Assembly: GCA_964472195.1 (NCBI GenBank)
Contig: CAYYJH010000044.1
Coordinates: forward strand, 1-24,184
Length of the DNA stretch: 24,184 nt
Reading direction: 5' to 3'
Source of the DNA: BS750m-G4 sp964472195
GTDB lineage: Bacteria > Bacteroidota > Ignavibacteria > Tepidaquicellales > Tepidaquicellaceae
In this document: piece after piece, positions 7,285 to 14,591 of the stretch
Layout: each line of letters starts with the position of its first letter
Position numbering within the stretch: the stretch's first letter is position 1
The notes under the pieces: generated by a model
What the model was told of the DNA's origin: nothing
The model's input: the letters and a program-made list of their open reading frames with translations, nothing else
Database searches by the model: none
Made by a program: the position numbers and the translations under genes

Positions 7285-8592
7285 TTATTTTAATATATCG
7301 ATAATAAGGTCTCTTTGAGGTGGTTCGTATTCAAAAATTGAAATGGATTTCTTTATTATCTTACAAGCCCTTTCAAGTTTTCCTTCATCGCTTGAAAACA
7401 CTTCACATAGTTTTTCGTTTTTTCTAACTTTATCTGAGCATTTCTTATTCAAAATTATGCCGGCTAAGTAATCTATATCATCATCAACAGTCATTCGTCC
7501 ACATCCAAGCAATAATGCTGCTTTTCCAATTTGTAGAGCATTCATTTCATGAACGTACCCATCTTTTTCTGCAAACAATTCTTTTTTAAACTTTGCTCTT
7601 TTATGATTATTCCAATCATTTACGTAATTAACATCTCCGCCCTGCATAAGAACCATTTCTACAAATTTTCCATATACCATACTGCCCTCTTTTAATCTCT
7701 CCTTAGCTATCCTCTCACCTTCTTCAATGTTATTTGCTTTATTTCCTAAAAACAACATCACTCCCGAAAGCACATTATTCACTTTCAATAAATCTTCAAC
7801 TTTTTTCCCGTTCATAATTTCAATACATTCTTCAACTTCAAACCAATTGCCTATTTTAAATCCAAGCGGTTCATTCATATCGGTTAAAACTGCAATTGCT
7901 TTCTTGCCAAACTTTCTTGAAACATCAATAAGATTTTTAGCAAGCATAACGGACTGCTCATAGTCGGAGAAATTTGCTCCATTCCCAATCTTAATATCAA
8001 ACACGAATGCATCCGCACCTTCAGCGAGTTTTTTACTCATTATACTCGCAGTCGCTAAAGAAACATTCTCAATCGTTGCAGTTACATCTCTTAATGCATA
8101 TATCTTCTTATCCGCTGGTGCTAATTCCGAAGTTTGCCCTATCATTGCAAGACCTGTTTTAGAAATTATCTTAATAAAATCGTCTTTCGCTATATTGACA
8201 TTGAAACCGGGAATAGATTCAAGTTTATCGAGAGTACCCCCAGTGTGTCCTAATCCTCTTCCTGAAATCATAGGAACCGCAATTCCAAACGAAGCAACGA
8301 GCGGGGCTAAAATTAGTGACGTTTTATCTCCAACGCCTCCTGTCGAGTGTTTATCGACTTTTGGATTAGAAACCGAATGAAGATCAACTATTACTCCGCT
8401 GTGCAGCATAAGTTCTGTTAGATAGAAAGTCTCTTCTTCATTCATTCCGTTAAAATAAACACTCATAAGAAAAGCTGACATCTGGTAGTCAGCAACAGAG
8501 CCTTGCAAAAAACCTTCGATGAAGAATTTAATCTGATCCTTCGTTAATATGTGACCATTTCTTTTTAGCTTTATTATTTCTACAGGATTCAT
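7285..8592 (-). CDS. deoA: Pyrimidine-nucleoside / thymidine phosphorylase
   Basis: The product is 435 aa, the normal length. The enzyme splits thymidine (or uridine) with phosphate to give the base and (deoxy)ribose-1-phosphate. It shows the family start (EIIKLKRNGHILTKDQI), the phosphate-binding KHSTGGVGDKTS (residues 81-92) and a complete thymidine/pyrimidine phosphorylase signature, S110-GRGLGHTGGTLDKLE-125. A C-terminal alpha/beta domain (about 340-435) is present. I cannot decide from the sequence alone between thymidine-specific DeoA and broader Pdp enzymes; the short, Gram-positive-like length slightly favours Pdp-type substrate range. It leads a unit with the membrane nuclease 7 nt downstream, a sensible pairing of nucleic-acid breakdown with nucleoside salvage. 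Confidence 0.93.
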   Translation of the reverse strand: MNPVEIIKLKRNGHILTKDQIKFFIEGFLQGSVADYQMSAFLMSVYFNGMNEEETFYLTELMLHSGVIVDLHSVSNPKVDKHSTGGVGDKTSLILAPLVASFGIAVPMISGRGLGHTGGTLDKLESIPGFNVNIAKDDFIKIISKTGLAMIGQTSELAPADKKIYALRDVTATIENVSLATASIMSKKLAEGADAFVFDIKIGNGANFSDYEQSVMLAKNLIDVSRKFGKKAIAVLTDMNEPLGFKIGNWFEVEECIEIMNGKKVEDLLKVNNVLSGVMLFLGNKANNIEEGERIAKERLKEGSMVYGKFVEMVLMQGGDVNYVNDWNNHKRAKFKKELFAEKDGYVHEMNALQIGKAALLLGCGRMTVDDDIDYLAGIILNKKCSDKVRKNEKLCEVFSSDEGKLERACKIIKKSISIFEYEPPQRDLIIDILK

Positions 8593-8695
8593 AAAGGCAA
8601 TTTATTTAAATCTAATAGTTAATTAAAGAGAATTGATAAAAAAGTTTTATAAATCTCAAATCTTTGAAAACATATGAAATTCAACTCAATAATCT

Positions 8696-8725
8696 ATAAT
8701 ACACTAATATTAACATATTCATCAA
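8696..8725 (-). promoter_or_regulatory. Candidate sigma70-type promoter for deoA unit
   Basis: On the minus strand, TTGATG (-35, 8725-8720) and TATTAT (-10, 8701-8696) are separated by 18 nt. Transcription would start near 8689, leaving a leader of about 97 nt before the deoA ATG. It is back-to-back with the plus-strand candidate at 8756-8784. Base matches only; no experimental support. Confidence 0.4.
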
Positions 8726-8755
8726 TCCCTTCTATCACAGTACTGATTTAATCTC

Positions 8756-8784
8756 TTGTTTCACTTGAAATATATCATTAATAT
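8756..8784 (+). promoter_or_regulatory. Candidate sigma70-type promoter for the T9SS cargo gene at 8854
   Basis: TTGTTT (8756-8761) and TAATAT (8779-8784) are separated by 17 nt. The start site would be near 8791, giving a leader of about 63 nt that contains the AAAGGAG ribosome binding site. This placement also argues against a longer reading frame starting at 8788. Confidence 0.4.
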
Positions 8785-8841
8785 TCAATGCAAAAAAGAG
8801 TTTTTTCAATTTTTTCCTACAAGAAAATTTTTCAGCATCAG

Positions 8842-8848
8842 AAAGGAG
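8842..8848 (+). promoter_or_regulatory. Ribosome binding site that fixes the start at 8854
   Basis: AAAGGAG lies 5 nt before the ATG at 8854. The in-frame ATG at 8788 has no such site and would put 22 extra residues ahead of an otherwise normal signal peptide, so 8854 is the preferred start. Confidence 0.75.
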
Positions 8849-8853
8849 TAAAT

Positions 8854-10116
8854 ATGAAATCAAAATTACTCTCTACATTAATCCTTATCATTACTGGTAG
8901 TCTCCTGGTTTTTGGATTCATAAAAAAAGATGATATTGATCCTTACACTGATTATGCTCCTGGTATTTTAGAAGAAACAAATCAGAATAGTAATAATCTT
9001 GTGGATACTACAACACCGGGAAACTGGCCCTACCCCGTAAAATGGAATTTTAATTTTTCAAATGTTCCGGGTGTAAACGGGGGTTCAGTCGGTGCTATAA
9101 AATACTCAGGTTTTTATTATTTAAATAGATGGAACAGCACAACTTGTTATAGATATGATGATACTGGTATCAATGGCGGACCGGGTAACCTGGGACAACT
9201 TACTTATACAGGTTCTATAAGAGACATGACTATTTCGAATGGTTATTTATGGGGTGGTAAAGCAAGTAACACTCTCTATAAATTTGATGCAAATATGAAC
9301 ATAGTCAATATTTATTCAATCCCAGGATCACAATTCCGTGCAATAGCATGGGATCGTAACAGAGGTGGATTCTGGAGTTGTAATTTTTCAGGTGCTATTC
9401 AGTGTTTCGATTCAAATGGAACGTTACTCGCATCGATTAGCAATTCGCTAACCGGTAAGTATGGCTTAGCCTGGGATAGCAGCCTAACAACAGGTACCGC
9501 TATGTTATGGGTATGGAATCAACAATCTCCAAATAATGGATTGTATAAATTTAATGCCCAAACTGGCATTTTATTGGAAACTTATATTTTTTCGAACAGT
9601 GCTTCGGCGGGTGGTGCTGAAATAATGAAGATAGGTAATGAATTAGATTTATTACTCAATTTTCAAAATAATGCATTAGTCTGTTATACACTGAAATCTG
9701 CNNNNNNNNNNNNNNNNNNNNNNNNNNNNNNNNNNNNNNNNNNNNNNNNNNNNNNNNNNNNNNNNNNNNNNNNNNNNNNNNNNNNNNNNNNNNNNNNNNN
9801 NATTAGCGGGGATATTTTAACAAATGTTACAACAAACGGTAATGAGATACCGGATGATTATTCTTTATCACAAAACTATCCAAATCCGTTTAATCCAGTT
9901 ACTACATTAGAATACTCTATACCTAAATCGGGATTAGTAACTCTGGATGTATATGATGTGCTTGGTAAAAAAATTGCTACTTTAGTAAATGAATCTCAGG
10001 ATGCTGGAAATTACCAAATAGAATTTAAGGGAAATAATTTACCCAGTGGAACCTATTTTTATAGAATTCAATCGGGTAACTTCTTACAGGTTAGAAAAAT
10101 GATATTGTTGAAATAG
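8854..10116 (+). CDS. T9SS type A sorted exported protein, propeller-like, interrupted by an assembly gap
   Basis: From the ATG at 8854 the protein begins with a signal peptide (MKSKLLSTLILIITGSLLVFG). Residues 50-280 contain repeated short units with the pattern x-hydrophobic-WG/YKFD (GYLWGGKASNTLYKFDAN, AIAWDRNRGGFWSCNF, GLYKFNAQTGILLETY), suggesting a beta-propeller of about 40-residue blades. The last ~88 residues are a T9SS type A C-terminal sorting domain: DYSLSQNYPNPFNP, VYDVLGKKIATLV, GTYFYRIQSG, ending RKMILLK. Such domains route the protein through the type IX system to the cell surface, where they are usually removed. The reading frame runs across 100 N (9702-9801) in frame, but as the gap size is a placeholder, the N- and C-terminal parts could belong to different genes. 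No enzymatic motif is seen. Confidence 0.8.
   Translation: MKSKLLSTLILIITGSLLVFGFIKKDDIDPYTDYAPGILEETNQNSNNLVDTTTPGNWPYPVKWNFNFSNVPGVNGGSVGAIKYSGFYYLNRWNSTTCYRYDDTGINGGPGNLGQLTYTGSIRDMTISNGYLWGGKASNTLYKFDANMNIVNIYSIPGSQFRAIAWDRNRGGFWSCNFSGAIQCFDSNGTLLASISNSLTGKYGLAWDSSLTTGTAMLWVWNQQSPNNGLYKFNAQTGILLETYIFSNSASAGGAEIMKIGNELDLLLNFQNNALVCYTLKSXXXXXXXXXXXXXXXXXXXXXXXXXXXXXXXXXXISGDILTNVTTNGNEIPDDYSLSQNYPNPFNPVTTLEYSIPKSGLVTLDVYDVLGKKIATLVNESQDAGNYQIEFKGNNLPSGTYFYRIQSGNFLQVRKMILLK
9702..9801. other. Assembly gap (100 N)
   Basis: Exactly 100 unknown bases, the usual placeholder for a scaffold join of unknown length. It falls inside a T9SS cargo gene, between the propeller-like part and the sorting domain. 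The reading frames on both sides agree with a 100-base gap, but that has a one-in-three chance of being accidental. Confidence 0.98.
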
Positions 10117-10206
10117 TTAGTTGAAACATTTAAAAAAATAAAATAAAGAAAAACTAAAATTATTAATATTGAATTTTTGATTTTCAAAATTTAAAAAGGA
10201 TTTGAA

Positions 10207-11720
10207 ATGAAAAAATTATACTGTTTCTTAACACTGACCATCATAAGTTTTACGTGTTTCCTAATCACACAGTCTTCTTACTCACAGGTTTATGCTCCCG
10301 AGCTGCTTTATTACAAATTCAATGAATCAGGATTAGACTCCACTCGAAACTTTGGTAATCCGGGTGTTGGATTTAATTATGCAAAGGTCTTTGGACAGAC
10401 TATGGGACCAACAGGACAATTCGGAAATGCACTTATCGGTAACGGAGGTTCTTCCTCAACTAATTATGTAAATACTGGATGGGCAACTAACATAACAGGC
10501 AATTGGACAATAAGCATGTGGCTCAATAATCTGCATTCTACAACTGCTTTGAATTATTTATTTGGTGACAACACTGCTAATTCATGGCGATGCTTCTACG
10601 CTGGTGCAGCTGGTATTCATGGAGTACTCCTACGTCTTGGTGTTGTAGGGGGTACTGACATTACTATTCCGAATGTAGGTCCAGGACCCACGGTTTTAAC
10701 TATTGTTTATGATTCTTCTGTACCCGAAGTGAGAGCATACAAGAACGGAGTACTTAGTAATTCGCAATCTCAAAGCGGACCAATTATCATCAACGGAACG
10801 GGTCCTTTCAAAGTTGGGGGTTATAGTTCCTCTTCCGGACTACCCAGCGGTGCATTAATGGATGAGTTCAGATTTTATAATAGAGCATTAAGCCCGGGTG
10901 AAATTGCAGCAACATGGAACCAGCAGCTTCCAATCGCTCCTGTTGTTTTATTTTATGATCAGTTCCCAAACCTGGTAAATTGGACTGTAACAAACAATGG
11001 CGGCACATGCGTATGGCAGATATTTAGTCCACCATATCCGAACACTTATACGCTTCCAGCAACTTCCTCCGGTCCGGTAGTCGGAGCAGATGCTGATAAC
11101 TGCGGGACGGGATCTACTACTCTTACGACATTAACGCTGGCTAATAATTTAAACTGTACGGGACGTGATAAAATTGCTATAGAATGGGATAATGACTGGA
11201 GACATTTGGATGCACAGGATATAGCGAGAGCACAGGTAAGTTATAACGGAGGAGTAACCTGGGTTACGATTGTAGAGTGGGCAGGAGTAAGTCAAAGAAA
11301 CACACACGAAATACATATGCTGCCCGGAGCCATGAACAATCCTAATGTGAAAGTCAGGTTTGTATCGATTCAGCCCGGATGGGATTGGTGGTGGACAATC
11401 GATAACGTTAAAATTAGCGCTGATGTTATTGTAAACGTTAAAACGATTAACAATGAATTACCGGATGATTATTCATTATCACAGAATTATCCTAACCCGT
11501 TTAATCCGAAAACAAGCATAGACTTTACTATACCTGAAGCTGGAATAGTAACTTTAAAAGTCTATGATATGCTCGGGAAAGAGATATCAACATTGGTAGA
11601 AGACTTTAAAAATGCGGGAACTTATACTGTAGAATTCGATGGTTCAGACATATCGAGCGGTACGTATTTTTACAGGATGCAGGCAGGAGATTATGTAAAA
11701 GTAAAGAGAATGATGCTTGT
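10207..11720 (+). CDS. T9SS type A sorted LamG-domain protein, 3' end lost in gap
   Basis: The start ATG follows AAAAAGGA by about 5 nt. Residues 1-27 form a signal peptide ending near SYSQ. Residues about 30-235 match a LamG/concanavalin A-like jelly roll: LLYYKFNESG, then GNALIGNGG, WTISMWLNN, VRAYKNGVL and the hallmark closing MDEFRFYNRALSPGEI. A second beta-rich domain (about 250-405) has DKIAIEWDNDWRHLDAQD, QVSYNGGVTWVTIVEW and WWWTIDNVKIS, as in MAM-like or protease-associated beta-sandwich domains of secreted proteins. Residues from about 419 are a T9SS sorting domain (DYSLSQNYPNPFNPKT, VYDMLGKEISTLV, GTYFYRMQAGDY, KRMML). The gap starts one or two residues before the expected end, so the stop codon is unseen. 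LamG domains often bind sugars; the ligand is unknown. Confidence 0.85.
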
Positions 11721-11820
11721 NNNNNNNNNNNNNNNNNNNNNNNNNNNNNNNNNNNNNNNNNNNNNNNNNNNNNNNNNNNNNNNNNNNNNNNNNNNNNNNN
11801 NNNNNNNNNNNNNNNNNNNN
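11721..11820. other. Assembly gap (100 N)
   Basis: Exactly 100 unknown bases. It starts at the last codons of the LamG cargo gene and ends at the left arm of a strong terminator. The true gap could be very short (the remaining few codons) or could hide further genes. Confidence 0.98.
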
Positions 11821-11858
11821 CAGCCCCTCTAGAGGAATCCGGAGGGGCTGTTTGTTTT
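11821..11858 (+). terminator. Rho-independent terminator after the T9SS cargo pair
   Basis: CAGCCCCTC (11821-11829) pairs perfectly with GAGGGGCTG (11842-11850) across a 12-nt loop, and is followed by TTTGTTTT. Its GC-rich stem stands out in AT-rich surroundings. The left arm begins exactly where the gap ends, so the stem may be longer than seen. Confidence 0.85.
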
Positions 11859-11982
11859 AAAACTAATAAAATATATTCCATATTACTACAATTCCTACTT
11901 CATTTTGCACTCAAGCACTCTTACTTTTAGTACCAGGTCTCTGTATTGTAAATTCACTTTTACAAACCAGATAATTTTTCTT

Positions 11983-12011
11983 TTGACTTCGATTAAATAA
12001 TATATTATACT
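11983..12011 (+). promoter_or_regulatory. Sigma70-type promoter for comEC
   Basis: TTGACT (11983-11988), 17 nt, then TATACT (12006-12011): each hexamer is one base off consensus at ideal spacing. The start site would be near 12018, about 37 nt upstream of the comEC ATG. This is one of the best promoter matches in the window. Confidence 0.6.
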
Positions 12012-12054
12012 ATATGTACAGGAAAAACTATTCGCAATAATTAGTTGGAATATT

Positions 12055-14484
12055 ATGAACCAATTTAAAAACATACCGGCTTTTAAATTTGCACTTTTAT
12101 TTGCAGCGGGTATTTTAATTGGTTCAAAACATGAGATAAATATTTTATACCTGATAACTGCGAATGCTATCTTTTTTCTTGCTGTTATTTTTATTTCAAA
12201 ATACAGGTCAGATATTTTCCGTATGATTATTATATCATGTCTGATAGTATCATTTGGAATTTTCAAAGCAAACTTAGATTTTTTTGACCTCCCCGAAAAC
12301 AATATATCGAAAATACACGACACTAAAAGGAAATCCAATTATGAATTAATTGGTGTCATAAGTGAAATTCCTTACTCAGACAGCAGTAAAATCAGGTTTG
12401 TATTAGAGAGCGAGGTTATCGTAACAAAGCATGATTCAGTAAATGTCGCCGGGGATGTAATCGTTACTATAAGAAAAAATCATTACACAGACAAAAATAG
12501 TCAACAACCTACACTCCAGGTTGGCGATAAAGTATCCCTTCTCGGTAAATTGACGGAAGCATTCAGCAGCAGGAATCCCGGAGAATTCGACTATAGACAT
12601 TACTTAAGACTGCACGATATTTATAAATCTTTCCTTGTGTTTGGTTACAATAACTTGGAATTGATTTCAGAAGACAATCTAGGATTCTTTTATCAAAAGA
12701 TAATTTATCCCTCAAAAATATTTGCACTAAAAAACATAGACGACTACATTGGAGGAGATGAAGGAGCTTACCTGAAAGGTCTTGTTACGGGTGAACGCAG
12801 TGACCTTTCAAAAGAATTAAAACAGGCATTCATAAATACGGGTGTAATGCATTTAATAGCTGTATCGGGCTTGAACGTTGCTTACATTATTATTTCGATA
12901 ACATTAATTTTATCATTATTCAGACTACCTCAAATACCGAGAACTATTATAACTATAATTGCTCTTGTTTTTTATTGCCTTTTTACGGGAAACCCGGCAT
13001 CGATTGTGCGGGCGACAATTATGGGTATTCTCTTTTTAATTGCAATAATATTAGAACGGAAAACAAATTTCTATAATATAGTTGGAGTGTCAGCTTTAAT
13101 TATTTTGATTTATGATTCGAAGCAGTTGTTCGACCCGGGCTTCATATTATCTTACTGTGCTGTAATTACGATGGTCTTCTTTTATGAAAGATTCGAAAGA
13201 CTATTATCACCCAGAATAAATGAATGGAATATAAAAGGGAAAAAATACATCAGGTATTTGCTGGTGTTATTCCTGACTACGCTTGCAGCCCAGATAGGAA
13301 CACTTCCTATAACAGCTGCCTTCTTTGGTAAAATTTCTTTCATTTCATTACTTGCTAATTTAGTCGTTGTACCTATAGCTAACATCGCATTAGCAATTGG
13401 TTTTTTTCAGATTCTCGTTAGTATAGTTTCCCCTTTTCTATCTTCTATAATTGCTGAATCCAATATCATTCTATTGAGTTTTCAATTATGGTTCATAAGG
13501 TTGTGTGCATCATTCGATTTTGCCTATATAGAGTTTTACAAGTTTAATCTTTTTTATACGATTGTTTATTTTCTCATACTCCTATTGCTCTTTACTGCAA
13601 CACGTAAGAATGTTAAATTCAGAATACTGTTGTCAGTTCTAATTTTTTCTGCTGCTGTTTTATTAAACCTCAACCTTAATAAAAAACTCAGAGTAACCTT
13701 TCTTGACGTAGGACAGGGAGATTGTGTTGTTATTCAAACTCCGAATGACAGAACTATAATCGTAGATTGTGGGAAACAATCTCTGACGTATGACAGTGGT
13801 GAAAGAACTATTGCCCCTTATTTGAAGCGAAACGATATTTCCCGAATCGACCTTTTAATACTAACACACTATCATCTTGACCACGTTGGTGGAGCAGAGT
13901 ACATTTTAAAAAATTTTGAAGTAAACAAAATAATTGATAATGGTCAAAGAAACAGCAGCGATATATCCAAAGCAATAGACAGCATAATCATTGCAAAGAA
14001 AATTACACGACAAAAAGTAAAATCAGGCAGCTTTATAAATGGGTTTGAAAAACTCAGGCTTTACTTTCTCTACCCCGGGAAAACCGAAAATTATCAAAAC
14101 AATTATTATCTTGAAGACAATCTTAATAATGAATCGATTGTATGCAAATTGAAATACAAGGATGTCGATATTCTTTTTCCGGGAGACATTGAGGATGATG
14201 TTGAGGAATCGCTACGAAAGAAGTATTCTAATTTTATTGAATCAGATATTTTAAAGGTATCACATCACGGAGGCAGTACATCTACGACTTTACCTTTTCT
14301 TGTAAAATGTAAACCAAAATATTCAATCATATCCTGTGGTGCTTACAATAAATTCAATCATCCTTCAGTTGATATACTATACAGACTGGAAAACATTGGT
14401 TCAGAAGTTTTCAGAACAGACATGCAGGGAGCGGTAATTATAGAAAGCGATGGTTTTGATATTGAAGTTCTTGATTGGAGATAG
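12055..14484 (+). CDS. comEC: ComEC/Rec2 family DNA internalisation channel
   Basis: The product is 809 aa, normal for full-length ComEC. It has the three expected parts: two N-terminal membrane helices plus a soluble OB-like DUF4131 region (about 90-220, with VGDKVSLLGKLTEAF and NPGEFDYRHYLRL); the polytopic Competence domain (about 240-535) with LKGLVTGERSDLSKELK and MHLIAVSGLNVAYI; and a C-terminal metallo-beta-lactamase-like domain from about 549 (FLDVGQGDC). That domain keeps its metal motif H605-x-H607-x-D609-H610 (LTHYHLDHVGG), a later FPGDIE, and KVSHHGGS, so its nuclease-type site looks intact. ComEC carries single-stranded DNA across the inner membrane in natural transformation. No other competence genes are in the window. 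It has its own promoter after a terminator, so it is probably transcribed alone. Confidence 0.95.
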   Translation: MNQFKNIPAFKFALLFAAGILIGSKHEINILYLITANAIFFLAVIFISKYRSDIFRMIIISCLIVSFGIFKANLDFFDLPENNISKIHDTKRKSNYELIGVISEIPYSDSSKIRFVLESEVIVTKHDSVNVAGDVIVTIRKNHYTDKNSQQPTLQVGDKVSLLGKLTEAFSSRNPGEFDYRHYLRLHDIYKSFLVFGYNNLELISEDNLGFFYQKIIYPSKIFALKNIDDYIGGDEGAYLKGLVTGERSDLSKELKQAFINTGVMHLIAVSGLNVAYIIISITLILSLFRLPQIPRTIITIIALVFYCLFTGNPASIVRATIMGILFLIAIILERKTNFYNIVGVSALIILIYDSKQLFDPGFILSYCAVITMVFFYERFERLLSPRINEWNIKGKKYIRYLLVLFLTTLAAQIGTLPITAAFFGKISFISLLANLVVVPIANIALAIGFFQILVSIVSPFLSSIIAESNIILLSFQLWFIRLCASFDFAYIEFYKFNLFYTIVYFLILLLLFTATRKNVKFRILLSVLIFSAAVLLNLNLNKKLRVTFLDVGQGDCVVIQTPNDRTIIVDCGKQSLTYDSGERTIAPYLKRNDISRIDLLILTHYHLDHVGGAEYILKNFEVNKIIDNGQRNSSDISKAIDSIIIAKKITRQKVKSGSFINGFEKLRLYFLYPGKTENYQNNYYLEDNLNNESIVCKLKYKDVDILFPGDIEDDVEESLRKKYSNFIESDILKVSHHGGSTSTTLPFLVKCKPKYSIISCGAYNKFNHPSVDILYRLENIGSEVFRTDMQGAVIIESDGFDIEVLDWR

Positions 14485-14498
14485 ATTCTAAAAAAATC

Positions 14499-14547
14499 TA
14501 AATGTTAAATGTTGAATTTTAAATTGTAAATGTTAAATGTTAATAAT
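14499..14547. repeat. Degenerate 7-bp tandem repeat
   Basis: Seven consecutive heptamers: TAAATGT, TAAATGT, TGAATTT, TAAATTG, TAAATGT, TAAATGT, TAATAAT. Four are identical, and the 15-mer TAAATGTTAAATGTT occurs twice, 28 bp apart. It sits between the convergent ends of comEC and the secreted protease gene, and no terminator hairpin is seen there. It may be a slippage-generated or dispersed heptanucleotide repeat; function unknown. Confidence 0.7.
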
Positions 14548-14591
14548 GAAAAGAATTCTAGCAATTTGTATTGACACAAATTAGTAACAAA

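Noticed and set aside
8788..8853. Upstream ATG extending the first T9SS cargo protein by 22 residues
   Set aside because: The extension has no ribosome binding site, overlaps the predicted transcription start, and would bury the signal peptide; AAAGGAG marks 8854.
11830..11835. Stop codon for the LamG protein immediately after the gap (in CCCTCTAG)
   Set aside because: That stop lies inside the terminator stem; the sorting domain should end one or two residues into the gap, so the true stop is hidden there.
11606..11881. Minus-strand open frame across the second gap
   Set aside because: It runs through unknown bases and the LamG sorting domain in reverse; no support for coding.
11895..12338. 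147-codon minus-strand open frame overlapping the comEC start
   Set aside because: Antisense to the comEC N-terminus and its promoter; low-complexity translation rich in Ile/Lys/Phe.
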